From: Eretmocerus hayati
Lineage: Eukaryota; Arthropoda; Insecta; Hymenoptera; Aphelinidae
Direction of reading: 5' to 3'
NCBI GenBank assembly: GCA_029851415.1
Contig: CM056742.1
Coordinates: 147,565,121 to 147,629,120 of the forward strand
DNA: 64,000 nt
The notes below the pieces were generated by a model, which saw only the letters and a list, made by a program, of their open reading frames with translations, was not told the DNA's origin and made no database searches. Positions 1 through 11,822 of the stretch are shown here, piece by piece (the stretch's first letter is position 1; each line of letters starts with the position of its first letter). A program made the translations under genes and the position numbers.

Positions 1-3000
1 TTCCATAAAACCTAACTAATACGAGATATCTGATCATGGATACAGAAAAACTATATTACGTTTTTCAATTTTGGATTCTATCAAAATATCTGCAGAAAAT
101 ATGGAGCTAGAGCAGTTGAAAGATATAGTATCTTTAGTATATAAATGAGTGAAAACAGGAAATACAAACAAGTATCTGGCATAAACAGACGTAAAGTTAT
201 CGTCAATATGAGAGGACGACCGTCAATCAATACCGATCGACTTCAAATCTTCTGTCAGCTCGTGCATCGATATAAGTGACAGATCTGCTGTATGGGCAAT
301 CGAGTAGCCAAGCAGTCTACTCTTCAAGCTCTCAAGACTTTACGTATCTCTGGCCTTCAGCCAATATATAAGTCTCATCGTGGTGAAGTCCAATAGCATC
401 TTCGCTCTCATAATAAAGAACGAATTTTTCTTAAATGAATACTCGAGACAACAATAGCTCGATGAGTCTAGAATCCGCACAGAATTTGTAGAATGCAATA
501 GTGGAAAAGTAGGATTGTATTACTCGCACCGAGAACACATTTGATGAATTCTATCCAAGATAAAAAATTCAAAAAGTTGCAAGAGTTAGGAACAATTTTC
601 AATCAAATCTCGTCCTGTGATCAAATTTTGTATAATCATGTTGTGGTCGTTCAGTATTCGAAAGCATAGATGGTTTATTCGGGGGAATAAAATTGATACA
701 CCGTATAAAATGAAAAGTATACCCGGTAAAGTATGCGATCAACGTGAAACTTGAATGTCTCACGGCATTTAGCGTCTCAGCGTTTCAAAAAAAAATCCCT
801 TGTCACTCGCCTGATTATATACGAGCTCCGAACCATAATGGTATGTCTATTTTAGATTGTCAAAAAGTCGTTTCGGATTTGAAAGCTGCTTTTATCAATC
901 ATCGCTATACGAAAAAAAATATTATGTCCCTCGACGCATAGAATTGCGTATGTACTATTAATGACGTCATCTGAAGTAGAAGCCCATTTGTTTTATGCCA
1001 TAAAAATTTCCCCAAAAATAATCACCGATAAAAACAGTCTGAGAAATGCCAAAGACATTGCTTGAAAATCTAAAATCCTAAAGCCGTTTTAACGAATAAT
1101 GAATGGATTTGAATGAATTCCAAAAGCCCATCCAGTATGAACTCTAAGATCAATTCAAAATGATCCAAGGATACAATCAATATCCAACGTAAGAAAAATT
1201 GTAACTTGATCTTAGACCAGGTTTTCAAGAATAGAACATTCATTTTTATTTCCCTTGAGCATTGAAATTTTGACGAACAACAACAGCTTATAGCTTAATC
1301 AGCTTCCTCAACCTTCTAATAAAAGGAAAGATCAATATCATATTTATTCTAGTTCAAGAAAGATAATAGTATGTGTCTCGCGAGTCTGACGACTCACGAG
1401 ATTCACTTGAACCTGTAACTGATTAACTCAAATCAGTTTCTGTAAAGCAAATTGTAAGCAGCCAGTAAAAATGGAAAAGGAAAAGGAAAAGAAGAGGAGG
1501 GAAGTAATCTCATTAGATTTGAATATAAAAAATGCTATCTTGAATGGGTTTTAAATTTCATAACTTCTGGAATTCTACCTTATTCCAGCTGATAGATTCT
1601 TCTAATCGGAAGTCGGAGATATTCAGGTACTATACAAATTATTTCTGGCGAATCCTGAATTCCTGAATCACAAGTCACAACCCTAACTTTGCATTGTTTA
1701 TAGTATAAACTTTATACAACTGATATCTGTTATGGTTATGCTATTTTCTTTTGGAGGTTATCTAGTTGATCAAGTCCAAAAAGTATGGATTTTTGAAACT
1801 ACGTTACACATCATGATGCAGTTGAAGTACCAAACGGGAGTGGGGTGATAAAACGGAGTGATTTCATAGTTCTACATTGATGAACAAACAGTACAAGGAA
1901 ATGTAATGAGTGGATAAATGGACCATGGAGAATCGACTGCAAGATCTCGATGTATGAGAGTGTATCACTGAATATGCAACAAGCTATGCATTCTGGAGAA
2001 TATACTTATCTGATACATAATATTTACTATAATGGAACAAGGGACGTCCATGCTGCAAGTTTTGCCACAACCACGTTCTATCCCATCAACAATCATTTGG
2101 TTGATTTACGGGGTAAGCGGAATTATTGTAACACCTTGAAAATATTATCAATTTCGAAATGAATTCTGGAAAATTTTGAAGAAATGTTCAAGTATTACTT
2201 ACACTTTACGCCATGAAATTTTTTCAGTTTGAGATAATACTAATTGGTAATAGGCTATAAATATGGGTAGTCTGGCGATGATAAGACCCACATGTATATT
2301 TTAACCTCAAAGCGCAAGGGAATCGAAAGAACTTTAGAGGTGGTGTGATGAGCTCCTACGTAACGACATATAGAATATTTTCCTAATGGTGGATTACTGG
2401 GATAATATTTCAAATATGAAATAATTCCAAAGAAACCCCGCTTCTTTTGGTTGGCATCAAAGTAATGAATCAAACTCATCTTTTCAAAATTGGCCGTTTT
2501 GACCAATTTGTATTGAATAAAAATTCCCGATTTTATTTGATATCATTCAATCCATTCCTTCATACAAGGAAATATATGTAGAAACGTGATCTGGTTAGAC
2601 AAATTAAGACGAAATTTCATAGAGGACAAGTTCTTTAGTTGTTCTCTTACTTCGCGGGAAAGACTCGGTTATGAAATTTGTGATCATCAAATTAGACTCC
2701 TTCAAACCGACACGGAAGTCCATTGCGAAATTTCAAAAAATTGCAATGGTATTTTGAAAGCTATTTCTATCGATGACTTTTCGGAAGAATTGTTTTTGCA
2801 TCGTACAAATGGGCATCCGTTCTAGATGATATCAATGGGGTTTTTCTGGGCCAAAACGACCTGGAAAAAAGTCTCCAAAATATCGAAGCGGCTTTTTGAA
2901 AATCCGAAATAGACTTATACTCTTTTGCATCGGAGCTGCCGAAATCATGTTCACATTTTGCAGCGATTTCGAACATTGATTTTTCAAATACTCCTATGAG

Positions 3001-3239
3001 GACTTTGCGAATGATAAGACCTCTGAACTAACACATGCTTCACTTGATTGACGCCAATGATTGAATGGATTGAGCAAGAACATATTCCGTTGCAGGTTAT
3101 CTTGGCTGGCACTCTTATTGCAATAATTGTTCTAGCTCCAAACAATAAAAACTCCAGGGATGAAAAAGTCAGAATGCCTACGCTGAAAAATCCCACAACT
3201 ATGGAAAACACTTCTGGTCAATCTGCAATGCCGTAAGCA
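1..3239. other. Gene-poor stretch, no supported gene
   Basis: I see no convincing gene here. A purine-rich AAAAGG-type simple repeat lies near 1470-1500. An open stretch at 1950-2114 (+) ends at a good splice donor (GTAAGC at 2115), and a short hydrophobic open stretch lies at 3048-3233. Either could be an upstream exon of the gene that starts at 3240, but neither joins it in a way I can support. Confidence 0.5.
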
Positions 3240-5830
3240 ATGAGTAACATTGAACATTCATTTTGCTCCATCTCTCAAATTCGGCCGCGAATCGATCATG
3301 TATTTGAAACGTTGATTCTCACTCTTCTAAAGCCAATTATCATTGACAACAAGGAAAACTCATCAACAGTCGTTTTCATTTCGTTTTCATTTCACGCGCT
3401 CATTCTATCAGTAAGAGAACAGAAACCCACGAGGAACCCGACAGTCGATTTCTCCTCAACTAATGAAAAACAATACTTGAATTTCCAAAACTCGCACTTC
3501 AAGCCAAGTTATGATTTTAATCTTGCCGAATTTGAGCACTTAATTGCACTTGTTGAATTTTCATTGGAAGCCAATTGGTCGAGCTGTTTATATTCTTATG
3601 AGACGTTTTGATCAGTAGGAGATGTAATCCAAAACTTCATCAGCTCGAGAACCGTTTGGGTAAGACCATCGATTCTCAGAACATTGCCAATCATGATTGT
3701 AAATTTGCTGCGTGTACCAAGTGAGTGATTGCGCAATACATTTTCAATAAAAAACCAGTATTTCTACAAGTATTCATTGGAATTACTTTTACAGAAATAC
3801 ATCCTGGTTATGCCGCAGCGATGATGAGATATCTTACACAAATAGTCTTGGAGATGTTATGGTGATGAATGTAACAAGTGGATTCAGCTACCCCCGCAAG
3901 GCTCAAAAACGCGAAACGCTCGATGATTGTCACTCCATTCCGATACATTTTATGGAAAGGATTAACGCAGTGGAAAATCCAATGAAACCTGAATCTTCAG
4001 TGAGTATCAAAATACTCCAAGAAAATATGTTCAACAGAAGATAACCTTTTTGCGTTACTATGTTGGTTATTTGATCCCAGAATTATTCGAATCACGTTTA
4101 TTCCGTTGAAATGCCAAACTACCAGACTCATTCAGAATCATTTGTGTCACCCTTCGGCTCGAATTCAATCAGAACAATGACAAATATTTGAAAAATGCAA
4201 AAGTTGAAAAAAATACTCCAACTCAGCAATGATATCTGACAATGACAATTCACCATTTCGGATGACTGGAAATGAAATTATTGAAGTTGATTTTTAGACT
4301 CCAGCCTTTGCTGTATCGTCCTCTTCTATCCCTGTCCATCCATCGAGCTGGCTCGAAGAAATGAAACCTCTTTCTCAATTTACCAATGGATCAAGATTTA
4401 AAGATTCATCTTTTGTCAAATCTCCACGGAATCGGTATTTAGCTGCAAGAAGGGCAGATTTTCTCCAACCGGATAGCAAGAAAACAATTAATGGTGGTAC
4501 GGATTACTGATTTTTGATTATTACCATAAATATGAATATGTACTCATATTAGTGAGAACAAATGTGTACTTTCTCCGAATGATAAATCATAAATCACCAG
4601 CATCTCCTGAAAGGAATAAGCAATCATTTTTCAACGACACAATTGGATGTGCATCTCAATCAGAATGTTCAGAGAAAAGTGTAGGACAACACAAACGTTT
4701 TAAGATTCAAGAAGGAGGGCTGAGATCACAGAAAATCACCCCAAGGTAGCATCTTATTCGTATTTTGAGATCTTTCTGTACAGCTCCATTTTTGTCTTGT
4801 TTTAAAAAGTCGCGATACAAATATATCATCTGTTCAATTCTGAAGTCTTTCTATTTTAGATTGAATCGTATCACTTGGGCTCATTCATTCAATATCCTCA
4901 GTTAAAGAAATTTTTGAAAAACGTACCGATTCCATTATGACTCCTGCATGGCATTTTACCTTTCAATGTTGGGTATCATTAATGACTTTGAAAAAATTGT
5001 ATAACTCTGCAGAATGCTCTAGAGCTTGCGATTTCACTCTTCGACTCAACACCTTCACTGGGATGGGCCCCACCGGTGGGGCCCATCCAATGGCCCCGTT
5101 AGAAGCTACATCATTTGCATTCTAGGATTCGAAATTTACCAAGATTGAGAGTTGTGCCAAATCATCGCAAGGCACGTCGAACGGCGAAGAATCATGATGG
5201 TCTAGGTTACTTGAAAAAACACCAACAACGAGAAACTGAACCTTTCGATGCAGAGCCATCGCCCTCGATTTATATCAGCAAGAATGCTTTTGGTGAGTCT
5301 TGTTGTGAATAGTTATTGGGTGTATCATAGGACTGTCACTCTACTTTCTGGTTCTTTTCCGGAAGAAATTTTTCGTAATATTCAACACTGATTCACATTG
5401 AACAAGATGGTATCAGTGGATTATGCCTCAGATCGAGAGAAAAAAATTACCAGCATGGATCTTATGGGGACAAAAAATGCAATCGATTTCAATTTTAATC
5501 GTGTATTAGACCACATTTTTACAGCGAATAGCAGAATTAATCACAGAATAGCTCAGGTATCGTACGAAAGAACGTACCAAACTCGTGTGTCAAATCAGGG
5601 ACTAAATGTAAGTCCACTTCTGAAAACTAACTTTTTTCTGCCTTCAAAATTCATCCTACGCCTTCGAAATCAACCAGAAGATCTCCTGCCAAATTTTCTC
5701 TGGCATCGTGATAATGATTCTTATGTGGCGAGACAGGTTCGATGATTTCCTAGAACGTACCTCAGAAGATGAAGATATGAGACTACTTCGATTCGAAGTC
5801 ATGGACTTAGTCCACTCTGACTCTGAATAA
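3240..5830 (+). CDS. Unrecognised eight-exon gene with a C-terminal hydrophobic segment
   Basis: I do not recognise this protein. Model: exons 3240-3577, 3616-3720, 3795-3999, 4298-4496, 4553-4745, 5126-5292, 5432-5607 and 5678-5830 (stop TAA), about 511 aa. The six exons from 3795 on have GT/AG borders and keep phase at every junction, which chance seldom gives; the first two, separated by a 38-nt intron, are less sure. ATG 3240 follows an in-frame TAA at 3234. Visible features are a basic low-complexity middle (ARRAD, RKARR), a C-terminal hydrophobic stretch (ISCQIFSGIVIMILMW) and an acidic tail ending LVHSDSE. The part starting NTSWLCRSDDEISY, followed by FVKSPRNRYLAARR, loosely resembles the first propeller blade of DPP-family proteins, so this could be the degenerate 5' half of the next gene. 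I could not join the two in phase, and a stop separates them. Function unknown. Confidence 0.55.
5041..5107. repeat. Relic of a piggyBac-like element built on a 28-bp perfect palindrome
   Basis: 5061-5088 is a perfect 28-bp palindrome centred on CCGG. It is flanked by ACCTTCACTG on the left, a decayed form of the TIR word ACGTTCACTG seen at 5908-6144. It sits inside an intron (4746-5125) of the unrecognised gene and appears to be a collapsed copy holding only the two subterminal ends. Confidence 0.6.
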
Positions 5831-5907
5831 CTGAAATGGCACATAACTTCAACTAGTATCTCCAGGCATTTAATGGCTAAAATTAGCTTTAATATACCCG
5901 GAGGTCA

Positions 5908-6144
5908 TTAATACGTTCACTGCAAAGGCAGTTTTTCGTAATTTTTGGTTGGTCATCATCGCGACCCTCATCCTCCGACTAATACAAGTGTACAGAGGAA
6001 AATTCTGTTCAGACTCATCATTTACACCCTTGATAGGTTGAAATGCCAGAGAAAATGGCTATTGAGAATATTTATTGAGCAAATATAAGTCAGCAAAGAT
6101 TGTGAGGTCGAAAGTTGTGGGGCCCATCGCAGTGAACGTGTTAA
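5908..6144. mobile_element. Short piggyBac-like MITE with TTAA ends
   Basis: TTAA at 5908-5911 is followed by TACGTTCACTGC. GCAGTGAACGTG precedes TTAA at 6141-6144, so the ends are near-perfect inverted repeats with a TTAA target duplication, the piggyBac signature. At 237 bp there is no coding capacity. The inner right flank (GGGGCCCATCGCAGTG) matches half of the palindrome at 5061-5088, so both belong to one family. Confidence 0.75.
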
Positions 6145-6565
6145 TCATTCCCAATAGTTTGTAATAGTCTCCTTGTATTGCTTCGAAAAAATCTGAAAAA
6201 ATTCTGAGGAATATCACTCTAAGGAACATAATGGATTACCATCAAAGTCTCAGAATGGAATTGTGAGAGCGAAAAAAAGGATAGATTTCAAAAATTGTAA
6301 TTTTGACATTATTCACCATATTCTACCCCAGGAATATGTTCTGATGAGAGAAACAGCATTTCTGGTACTAGAGGAAACTTTCTAGTGAATGAATACGCAA
6401 TACTCATGCGTTCGTAAGCTGGGCAAGTCAAACATACTTCGCTCATAATGGAAAATTATTAATCAATATTTATTAATTAGTATCATCAGTAGTTACTCAC
6501 TCGTGCAGATCATGTAAACATTTTTTGATGGGGAATTGAAACAAAATTACTTCAATTATATTCAG

Positions 6566-9500
6566 AATCGGTAAGAGTCGGTGAAAGCAGCTGGCTCATC
6601 CACACCATTGTACAACAGGATGAACGTCGCAGGCTGAGTCTAATAAATTTGGCAATATCCAGAGCAGATATATTGGCTCAGGACATGGATGAGTTCGATA
6701 CGGATTGGATTCCAGATGCAGGCGATCGTTATCGAGCTTTGCTTCCAAGCAATCAATTGTACGTAACCAGCATACTTGGCGCAAAAATTGTCGACGAGGG
6801 CCAAGCAGAAACCTTCTTTATCGCCGCACCCATTCACGACTTTTCTGTTCGGTCAGTGCAATTTTATTATTTATGAGAATTTTGATAGGATCTAGAAATT
6901 TTTTTTGTCTAGCAAAATATTTGGATGCATGATGATGTCAAGCAAGGAATCAATATTATCATCAATGGCTAAAAAGAAGTATTCTTGTAGATTTCTGTAC
7001 CGGCTACGATTGGACTTTCCGCCTTTAAAATTTTCTACGCTCGGACCATTAAGCTGCTTGACTTGTTCTACGAACAAATCTGAAGAAATTCGTTTGGGTC
7101 ACGAGCCCCGATGTGACTGGAGCGAAGTGTTGTTGTCTTTCTCCTTCAAGAACTATATTTTACATTGCAGGTACCACTTAAAAATCCTAAGAATCATTGC
7201 TTTCTGTTCAAAATCAATTTTGTGAGCAGCGCCGGATCTACAGAATAGGCCTGAAGGCCTAGGCCTACAGGCCCCCACCAAAATGACTCAAAAAGGGGCT
7301 CCCACCATTTTTTCTCGATGTAAAAACCATTCGGAAGTTTTCCATTCTTGTTTCGTTCTATCGGGTCTTTCGAGGAGACATAAATTATTTTTACCGAAAA
7401 AAATCGGGTGTGTGATGAACCATGCACTTGGAAGAGCTGATTCATGAGATAGTTATATTCCATTCACTACGTGTGATGTGGGGATTCATGGAAAGTCGAT
7501 ACACTTGTGAAAATGTAAGCGATCGATTTTGCATGGAAACCGCAGAAATCCTTACCCGGGACCTTCTTCACAGAAGCCAAGTGTCTTAACCACTGGACCA
7601 CGACCGCCTATTCTTCCGTCGCACAGTGGGGAAAAAAAATCGGATGTTGGCACAATTATGCGTTACTATTAGAATGGGGATATCGGAGTGTTTAAAAAAC
7701 AAAAATTGTAGCTTTTTCATGAGGAATCTGAATCTTTTTCCCGCCAGTATCGTCTAGAGCTCGTATGTTAAGGGGATCCATGAAAACATGAAAATCGAAG
7801 AAAAATCGCAGTATTAAGGATTCAACTCTGATGTGAAGCATTTGACGTCGATTTTGATGGGGAACAAATTTGTTGCACTTTTCAAAAAAAAATTTTTCCC
7901 ACCCCAAGTTCTTCAAAAAACGGCTTTTTTAGTTTTTTGGCCCTTTGAGAGGTTTGTTGGCGGATTCTTGGAATTTTGACCACGCCGATCGAAAGAGCAG
8001 GGAATTGAACGATGAATAAGTGGTGCTCTCTCGATTAGCGTGGTTGAAATTCCAAAAATCTGTCAACAAAACTTTCAAAAGGCCAAAAAAACTCAAAAAA
8101 TTGCCGTTTTTCAAAAAACTCGGGGTAGGAAAGAATCCGTTTTGGGAAATGCAACAACTTTGTTCCTCATTAAAAATGCTGCAAATCGTCACGCCTAAGA
8201 GTTTCATGAGCTTTTTGAGTGCTCCCGTGCATTTCACGGGCTATGTCTCGGTTTCACTGCTGTAAAAATCTCTGGACCAATTTTTGAAAAATTTCCGAAC
8301 CACATATTTTGACGTAAAATTTTCTGTTCTTTCGATTGGCGTGGTCAAAATTCCAAAAATCTGACAACAAAACCCTCAGAGGCCAAAAAGCTCAAAAGCT
8401 GCCGTTTTTCGAAAAATTTGGGGTAGGAAAAAATTTCAAAATTGACGTAAAATGCTTCACCTCCGAGTTAAATCCCTAATACTGCGTTTTTCGTCGATTT
8501 TCACTATTCATGGATCCTCTTATCATACGAGCTCTAGACTATACTCGCGGGACTATTTTATGAGTGGCTAGTGAGCCCATATACTTTTTTGAATGAGTAA
8601 TTAAAGTAATGCATGAATTAAATTAAATAATTAATTAACGAAAGAGGATAGTATTAGGTGACACTAACATCTTTAATCTATCCATGAATATTTGGTTATA
8701 CTTCTTGATCATGGAAAAATCTGTCCCCTTACAAGGGCTCCCATCACACTGTGCCTACAGGCCCCCCTATATGTTTGATCCGGCGCTGTTTGTGAGTTTA
8801 GTCTATATCTTCTGTTGGTTCTTCTTACTTAAGAAGGTTCTATGATCTGACAATACATTTCTATTCAGGGGATCTAAACCACCGAAAACCGTTGTGGTTT
8901 CGATGGAAAACAATACAGTGATTCGCAACCTGGACAATAATGATGAACTAAGGAAACTTCATTCTACTATTCAATGGCCTTTGAAGCATAAGTTCGATGT
9001 GGGGTTACAGGATGGCTCCCGAGCTAAAGCTGTTTTGTACCTTCCTCATAATTTCAACAAGACCAAATCCGTGAAGATCAAGCTTTTGGTACAACTGTCA
9101 GACCATCAAGATGACCAAATGGTCACAGCCAAATTCGATGTGTCGATTATAACGTATCTCGTCGCTGTAGAGGGATATGCTGTCCTTTCCGTAAGTATAT
9201 AAACTTCCTACCCTTAATTCCATTTTCCAAAGCAAAGACTCTTCCAAAGAAATCGATGGTAACTCATCAAACCTACATAGAAGCCACTGCTATCGGTATT
9301 TTGATTTTCGTCGTATTTTTCGGGCATTTTCGAGAGAACGTAAATTTTCTCTTCATTTTTATCAAATTCTAGCTAATGACGACCGGCTCATTTTATGCGA
9401 TACCTAGTTTGATATAAAATGAGTCTCTTCACATTTAGGCTGATATAAGGGGCAGCAAATTCAAGAGTGTGGACTACATTGGCATGAGAGTTCGACGCCG

Positions 9501-10272
9501 CGAAGTTTTGCAAGTGCAAGACTACATCAAAGTTATCCATCACGTACTGAAAGAGTTCAACTTTATTGATTCCAAGGTAGGCTTTGGAATCTTTGGAAAG
9601 GATTATGGCGGGCATATGGCTTTGAAACTCATTGCACAGGACGATGTCCTGAACGAAATCAATTCTACCACGTGTTATGTGGCAATAAATCCAGTGACTC
9701 TCTGGCAGCTATACGTCAACCCCTTTACCATAGAGGTAAGGATTTCCAAAATGCAATTCCTATCAAAGAGACAGCAGTTTGTCTCAACGAAACGTTTCGT
9801 CGGGCATAAATCATTCGACCATTTTGGTTAGTTCAACTCTGGTTCCTTGTCCTCAAAAACTACTGCGGGTATATCTGTCAAGCTCACTCAATTTCAGACC
9901 ATAATTTTATTCTTTATAACATGCTATCACACTCTTCACTTGACTTTGATGATTTGGTAAGAATCAATATCCTGAAAATTCGTGGAATATTTACAGTCAA
10001 GTTCAGCATCTGTGCGAGCAACGCGACGCGAAGAGTACATCAACAGATATTTGTCACCAATGGTTAGAAAAATGAAAAACAAGCATTTCGCTCTGTTTAA
10101 AGGCAATACCCATCCTGAACATCAGCTCTATATGGACGACTTGAAAGAAATGATGGATCGTCATAATGTCGAATATCAAAATTACTGTTATAAAAATTCA
10201 AATTGTACCATATCTCAAGTAAGCCTCTACAAACAACTTGGTGCGTATTTCAAAAATTGTATAGGAGGATGA
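6566..10272 (+). CDS. Inactive dipeptidyl peptidase (DPP6/DPP10-type), C-terminal part
   Basis: Exons 6566-6851, 6991-7170, 8869-9190, 9439-9826, 9898-9956 and 9997-10272 (TGA) join in phase and give about 502 aa. The S9B family order is clear: a propeller end (SCLTC, CDWSEVLLSF, YILHCRG), a linker (KAVLYLPHNFNKTKS), then an alpha/beta hydrolase core with ADIRGSKF and GIFGKDYGG. Active DPP4 has GWSYGG here; the serine is replaced by Asp (GKDYGG), as in the non-enzymatic DPP6/DPP10 group (GKGYGG). The usual catalytic His region reads YKNSNCTIS, with no His. In animals such proteins are type II membrane partners of A-type potassium channels; that role is inferred here. The first exon starts with two bases of a split codon, so upstream exons must exist. 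I found no membrane anchor or early propeller between 5830 and 6566, so the gene may be truncated. A 42-nt-or-less in-frame intron at 9736-9774 is possible. Confidence 0.75.
7227..8788. mobile_element. hAT-family element inserted in an intron
   Basis: The left end starts CAGCGCCGGATC and the right end finishes GATCCGGCGCTG, forming terminal inverted repeats. Both sides carry the same 8-bp target duplication, TTTGTGAG (7219-7226 and 8789-8796), diagnostic of hAT insertion. Subterminal GGCCT/AGGCC words are typical of Zaphod-like hATs. No transposase is encoded. The interior holds three copies of one segment: about 7745-8000 inverted, then about 8031-8130 and 8329-8553 direct, which makes a long internal hairpin. 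It fills nearly all of the intron 7171-8868 of the DPP-like gene. Confidence 0.88.
7550..7610 (-). repeat. tRNA-derived SINE fragment inside the hAT element
   Basis: On the minus strand the stretch reads like a tRNA 5' half: GGCGGTCGTGGTCCAGTGG (A-box-like TGGTCCAGTGG), then AAGACACTTGGCTTCTGTGAA and a degenerate T arm (GGTCCCGGG). The T loop and acceptor do not fold properly, so it is not a working tRNA. It shares the AAGACACTTG word with the tRNA-like stretch at 29979-30055. Confidence 0.5.
9957..9996 (+). other. Very short (40-nt) intron
   Basis: The border GATTTG|gtaaga...ttacag|TCAAG is required to keep the DPP-like frame and gives an intron of only 40 nt. It opens with a strong GTAAGA donor and closes with a TTACAG acceptor. 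Confidence 0.65.
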
Positions 10273-10585
10273 TTGATGTAGAGAGAGATATAAAAATTAT
10301 GTATGTTGGGAAACGCGTTGAAAGATAGATGTTACAAGATGCGCGATGAATCGACTCCTTAATTTTACCAATTCCACTTTGTAATTTTGTACACTTTATA
10401 TAGACGAATCTTTTACATTTGTTAAGACAGTAGAAACTGTAATGGTATACAAATAATTAGAAGCTTGAGTAGATCACAGTATTGTTATGTGGAATATATA
10501 GAGGATATTTTGAGCATAGCTGTTTCTAAGTATGCATTTGACACTAGTATTTGTAACTCTGAGATTTTGCTGTATCACTTTTGTC

Positions 10586-10591
10586 AATAAA
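10586..10591 (+). promoter_or_regulatory. Poly(A) signal AATAAA of the DPP-like gene
   Basis: A canonical AATAAA lies 314 nt past the stop codon at 10272, at a plausible 3' UTR distance. Confidence 0.55.
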
Positions 10592-11101
10592 ATTTGTTAA
10601 ATTTTTTCAAAAATCAATTTAACGCTCGATTCTTCAGCGTTTGGTGTGGAAACGCGGTAAATTTGCGAACAAATTTTCATAAATGAATAATAGAATTTTC
10701 GGTTCAAAAGGGAACTGAATAGGAAATAAGAAATCGATACGATTTTCTGGAATTTTCCCAAACTGGGTTCCAAAAGATACATTCACAAATGATAAGTGTG
10801 GCACTGGTCACGTAAGAGCGATTCATTCCTTCGGGGGTTTTTTTTTTTCATAATGATACGATTTTCAAAATGAAATGTGATGACTTATCAAAAATCGGTC
10901 TTTTCTCGAAAATGTGCGGATCCGAATTTTTTGAACGAATACTGAATAAGTTACTTTTTCAAAGAGTAGTTTGCAAACGGAGATTATTAACGTTTACATT
11001 ATATGTGCCTTCACTTTAGTCTCCTCAATTACGATTTCCCTGTTTTAGTTTAGATTTCCGCGTTTTTTGAGCAAAAATACACCCGAAAACGGATGTTCAC
11101 G

Positions 11102-11174
11102 CATCCCTGGTGGGGATCGAACCCACGACCTTTGGATTAGAAGTCCAACGCGCTATCCTCTGCGCCACAGGGAC
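11102..11174 (-). tRNA. tRNA-Arg (anticodon UCU)
   Basis: Read on the minus strand, the 73-nt gene has acceptor GTCCCTG/CAGGGAT (first pair G-U), discriminator G, A box TGGCGCAGAGG, and an anticodon arm TTGGA-CTTCTAA-TCCAA with anticodon TCT, hence Arg for AGA codons. The T arm is GTGGG-TTCGATC-CCCAC. There is no intron. T-runs suitable as Pol III terminators lie just downstream (plus strand about 11066-11088). All stems pair, so it looks functional. Confidence 0.93.
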
Positions 11175-11316
11175 TGCCGGCCGAGGATGTCGATAAGGTA
11201 TTTTATGAAGCAGACGACTCAGTATTTCAAGCTCAGCGCCACTAGGTGGCTGTACTATTGAATGTCAGCTATGTGCATACTGCAAATAGCATTGTCGTTT
11301 ACTCTCCTTCTCTCTA

Positions 11317-11345
11317 GTAGAGACCCTTACCTGGAGGGTCTCTAC
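11317..11345. repeat. Perfect 11-bp stem hairpin
   Basis: The arms GTAGAGACCCT and AGGGTCTCTAC are separated by a 7-nt loop. The hairpin lies 140 bp upstream of the tRNA-Arg in its own orientation. Role unknown. Confidence 0.6.
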
Positions 11346-11822
11346 TCTCTAGTCTCCATGGCATATTGCATCCTTGACTATTTGTCCGATTTTATTTTTT
11401 TTTCACTCTTCCATTATCTGTTGTAACAAATTTCTCAGCGATTCTCCCATTTTTTTCTTCAGCTCTTTGGAGAATTAGAGTATCCAGCAACTGATTCGGT
11501 TCTGTATCAAGAATTGAAATCACAGACTCAAATTTTATTATTAAACTACCACAAATCACGAGTTTAATTTACTCAAAAATTTACATGAGATCCTGGATTG
11601 AATGATGAGGCGCTGAACTTACAGAATAGGAAAAAAAATCTTGTATCGATCTTCATTGGATAGGGAGTGATAGGGAAAGAACTGTTCCTTTTCAATCTTC
11701 CTATCATCAGGGGATACCATCATTAGGTACCATCAAGTAACACGCAAGCGCAAGAGCTTGAATATTTTCGAAAGAAGGATGATGGGTGGTATAGGCAACA
11801 GGCGGCGTGATTTGGACAAGTA

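Noticed and set aside
1950..2162. 70-aa frame ending near a GTAAGC donor
   Set aside because: The donor is good, but no matching acceptor or family similarity supports an exon.
3048..3233. Open frame with a hydrophobic stretch (VILAGTLIAIIVLA) resembling a DPP-type membrane anchor
   Set aside because: It ends in a stop just before ATG 3240, and I found no donor that joins it in phase to any later exon.
7929..8265. Two overlapping frames of 81-102 aa inside the hAT element
   Set aside because: They fall in the internal inverted repeat, lie on opposite strands and lack transposase motifs.
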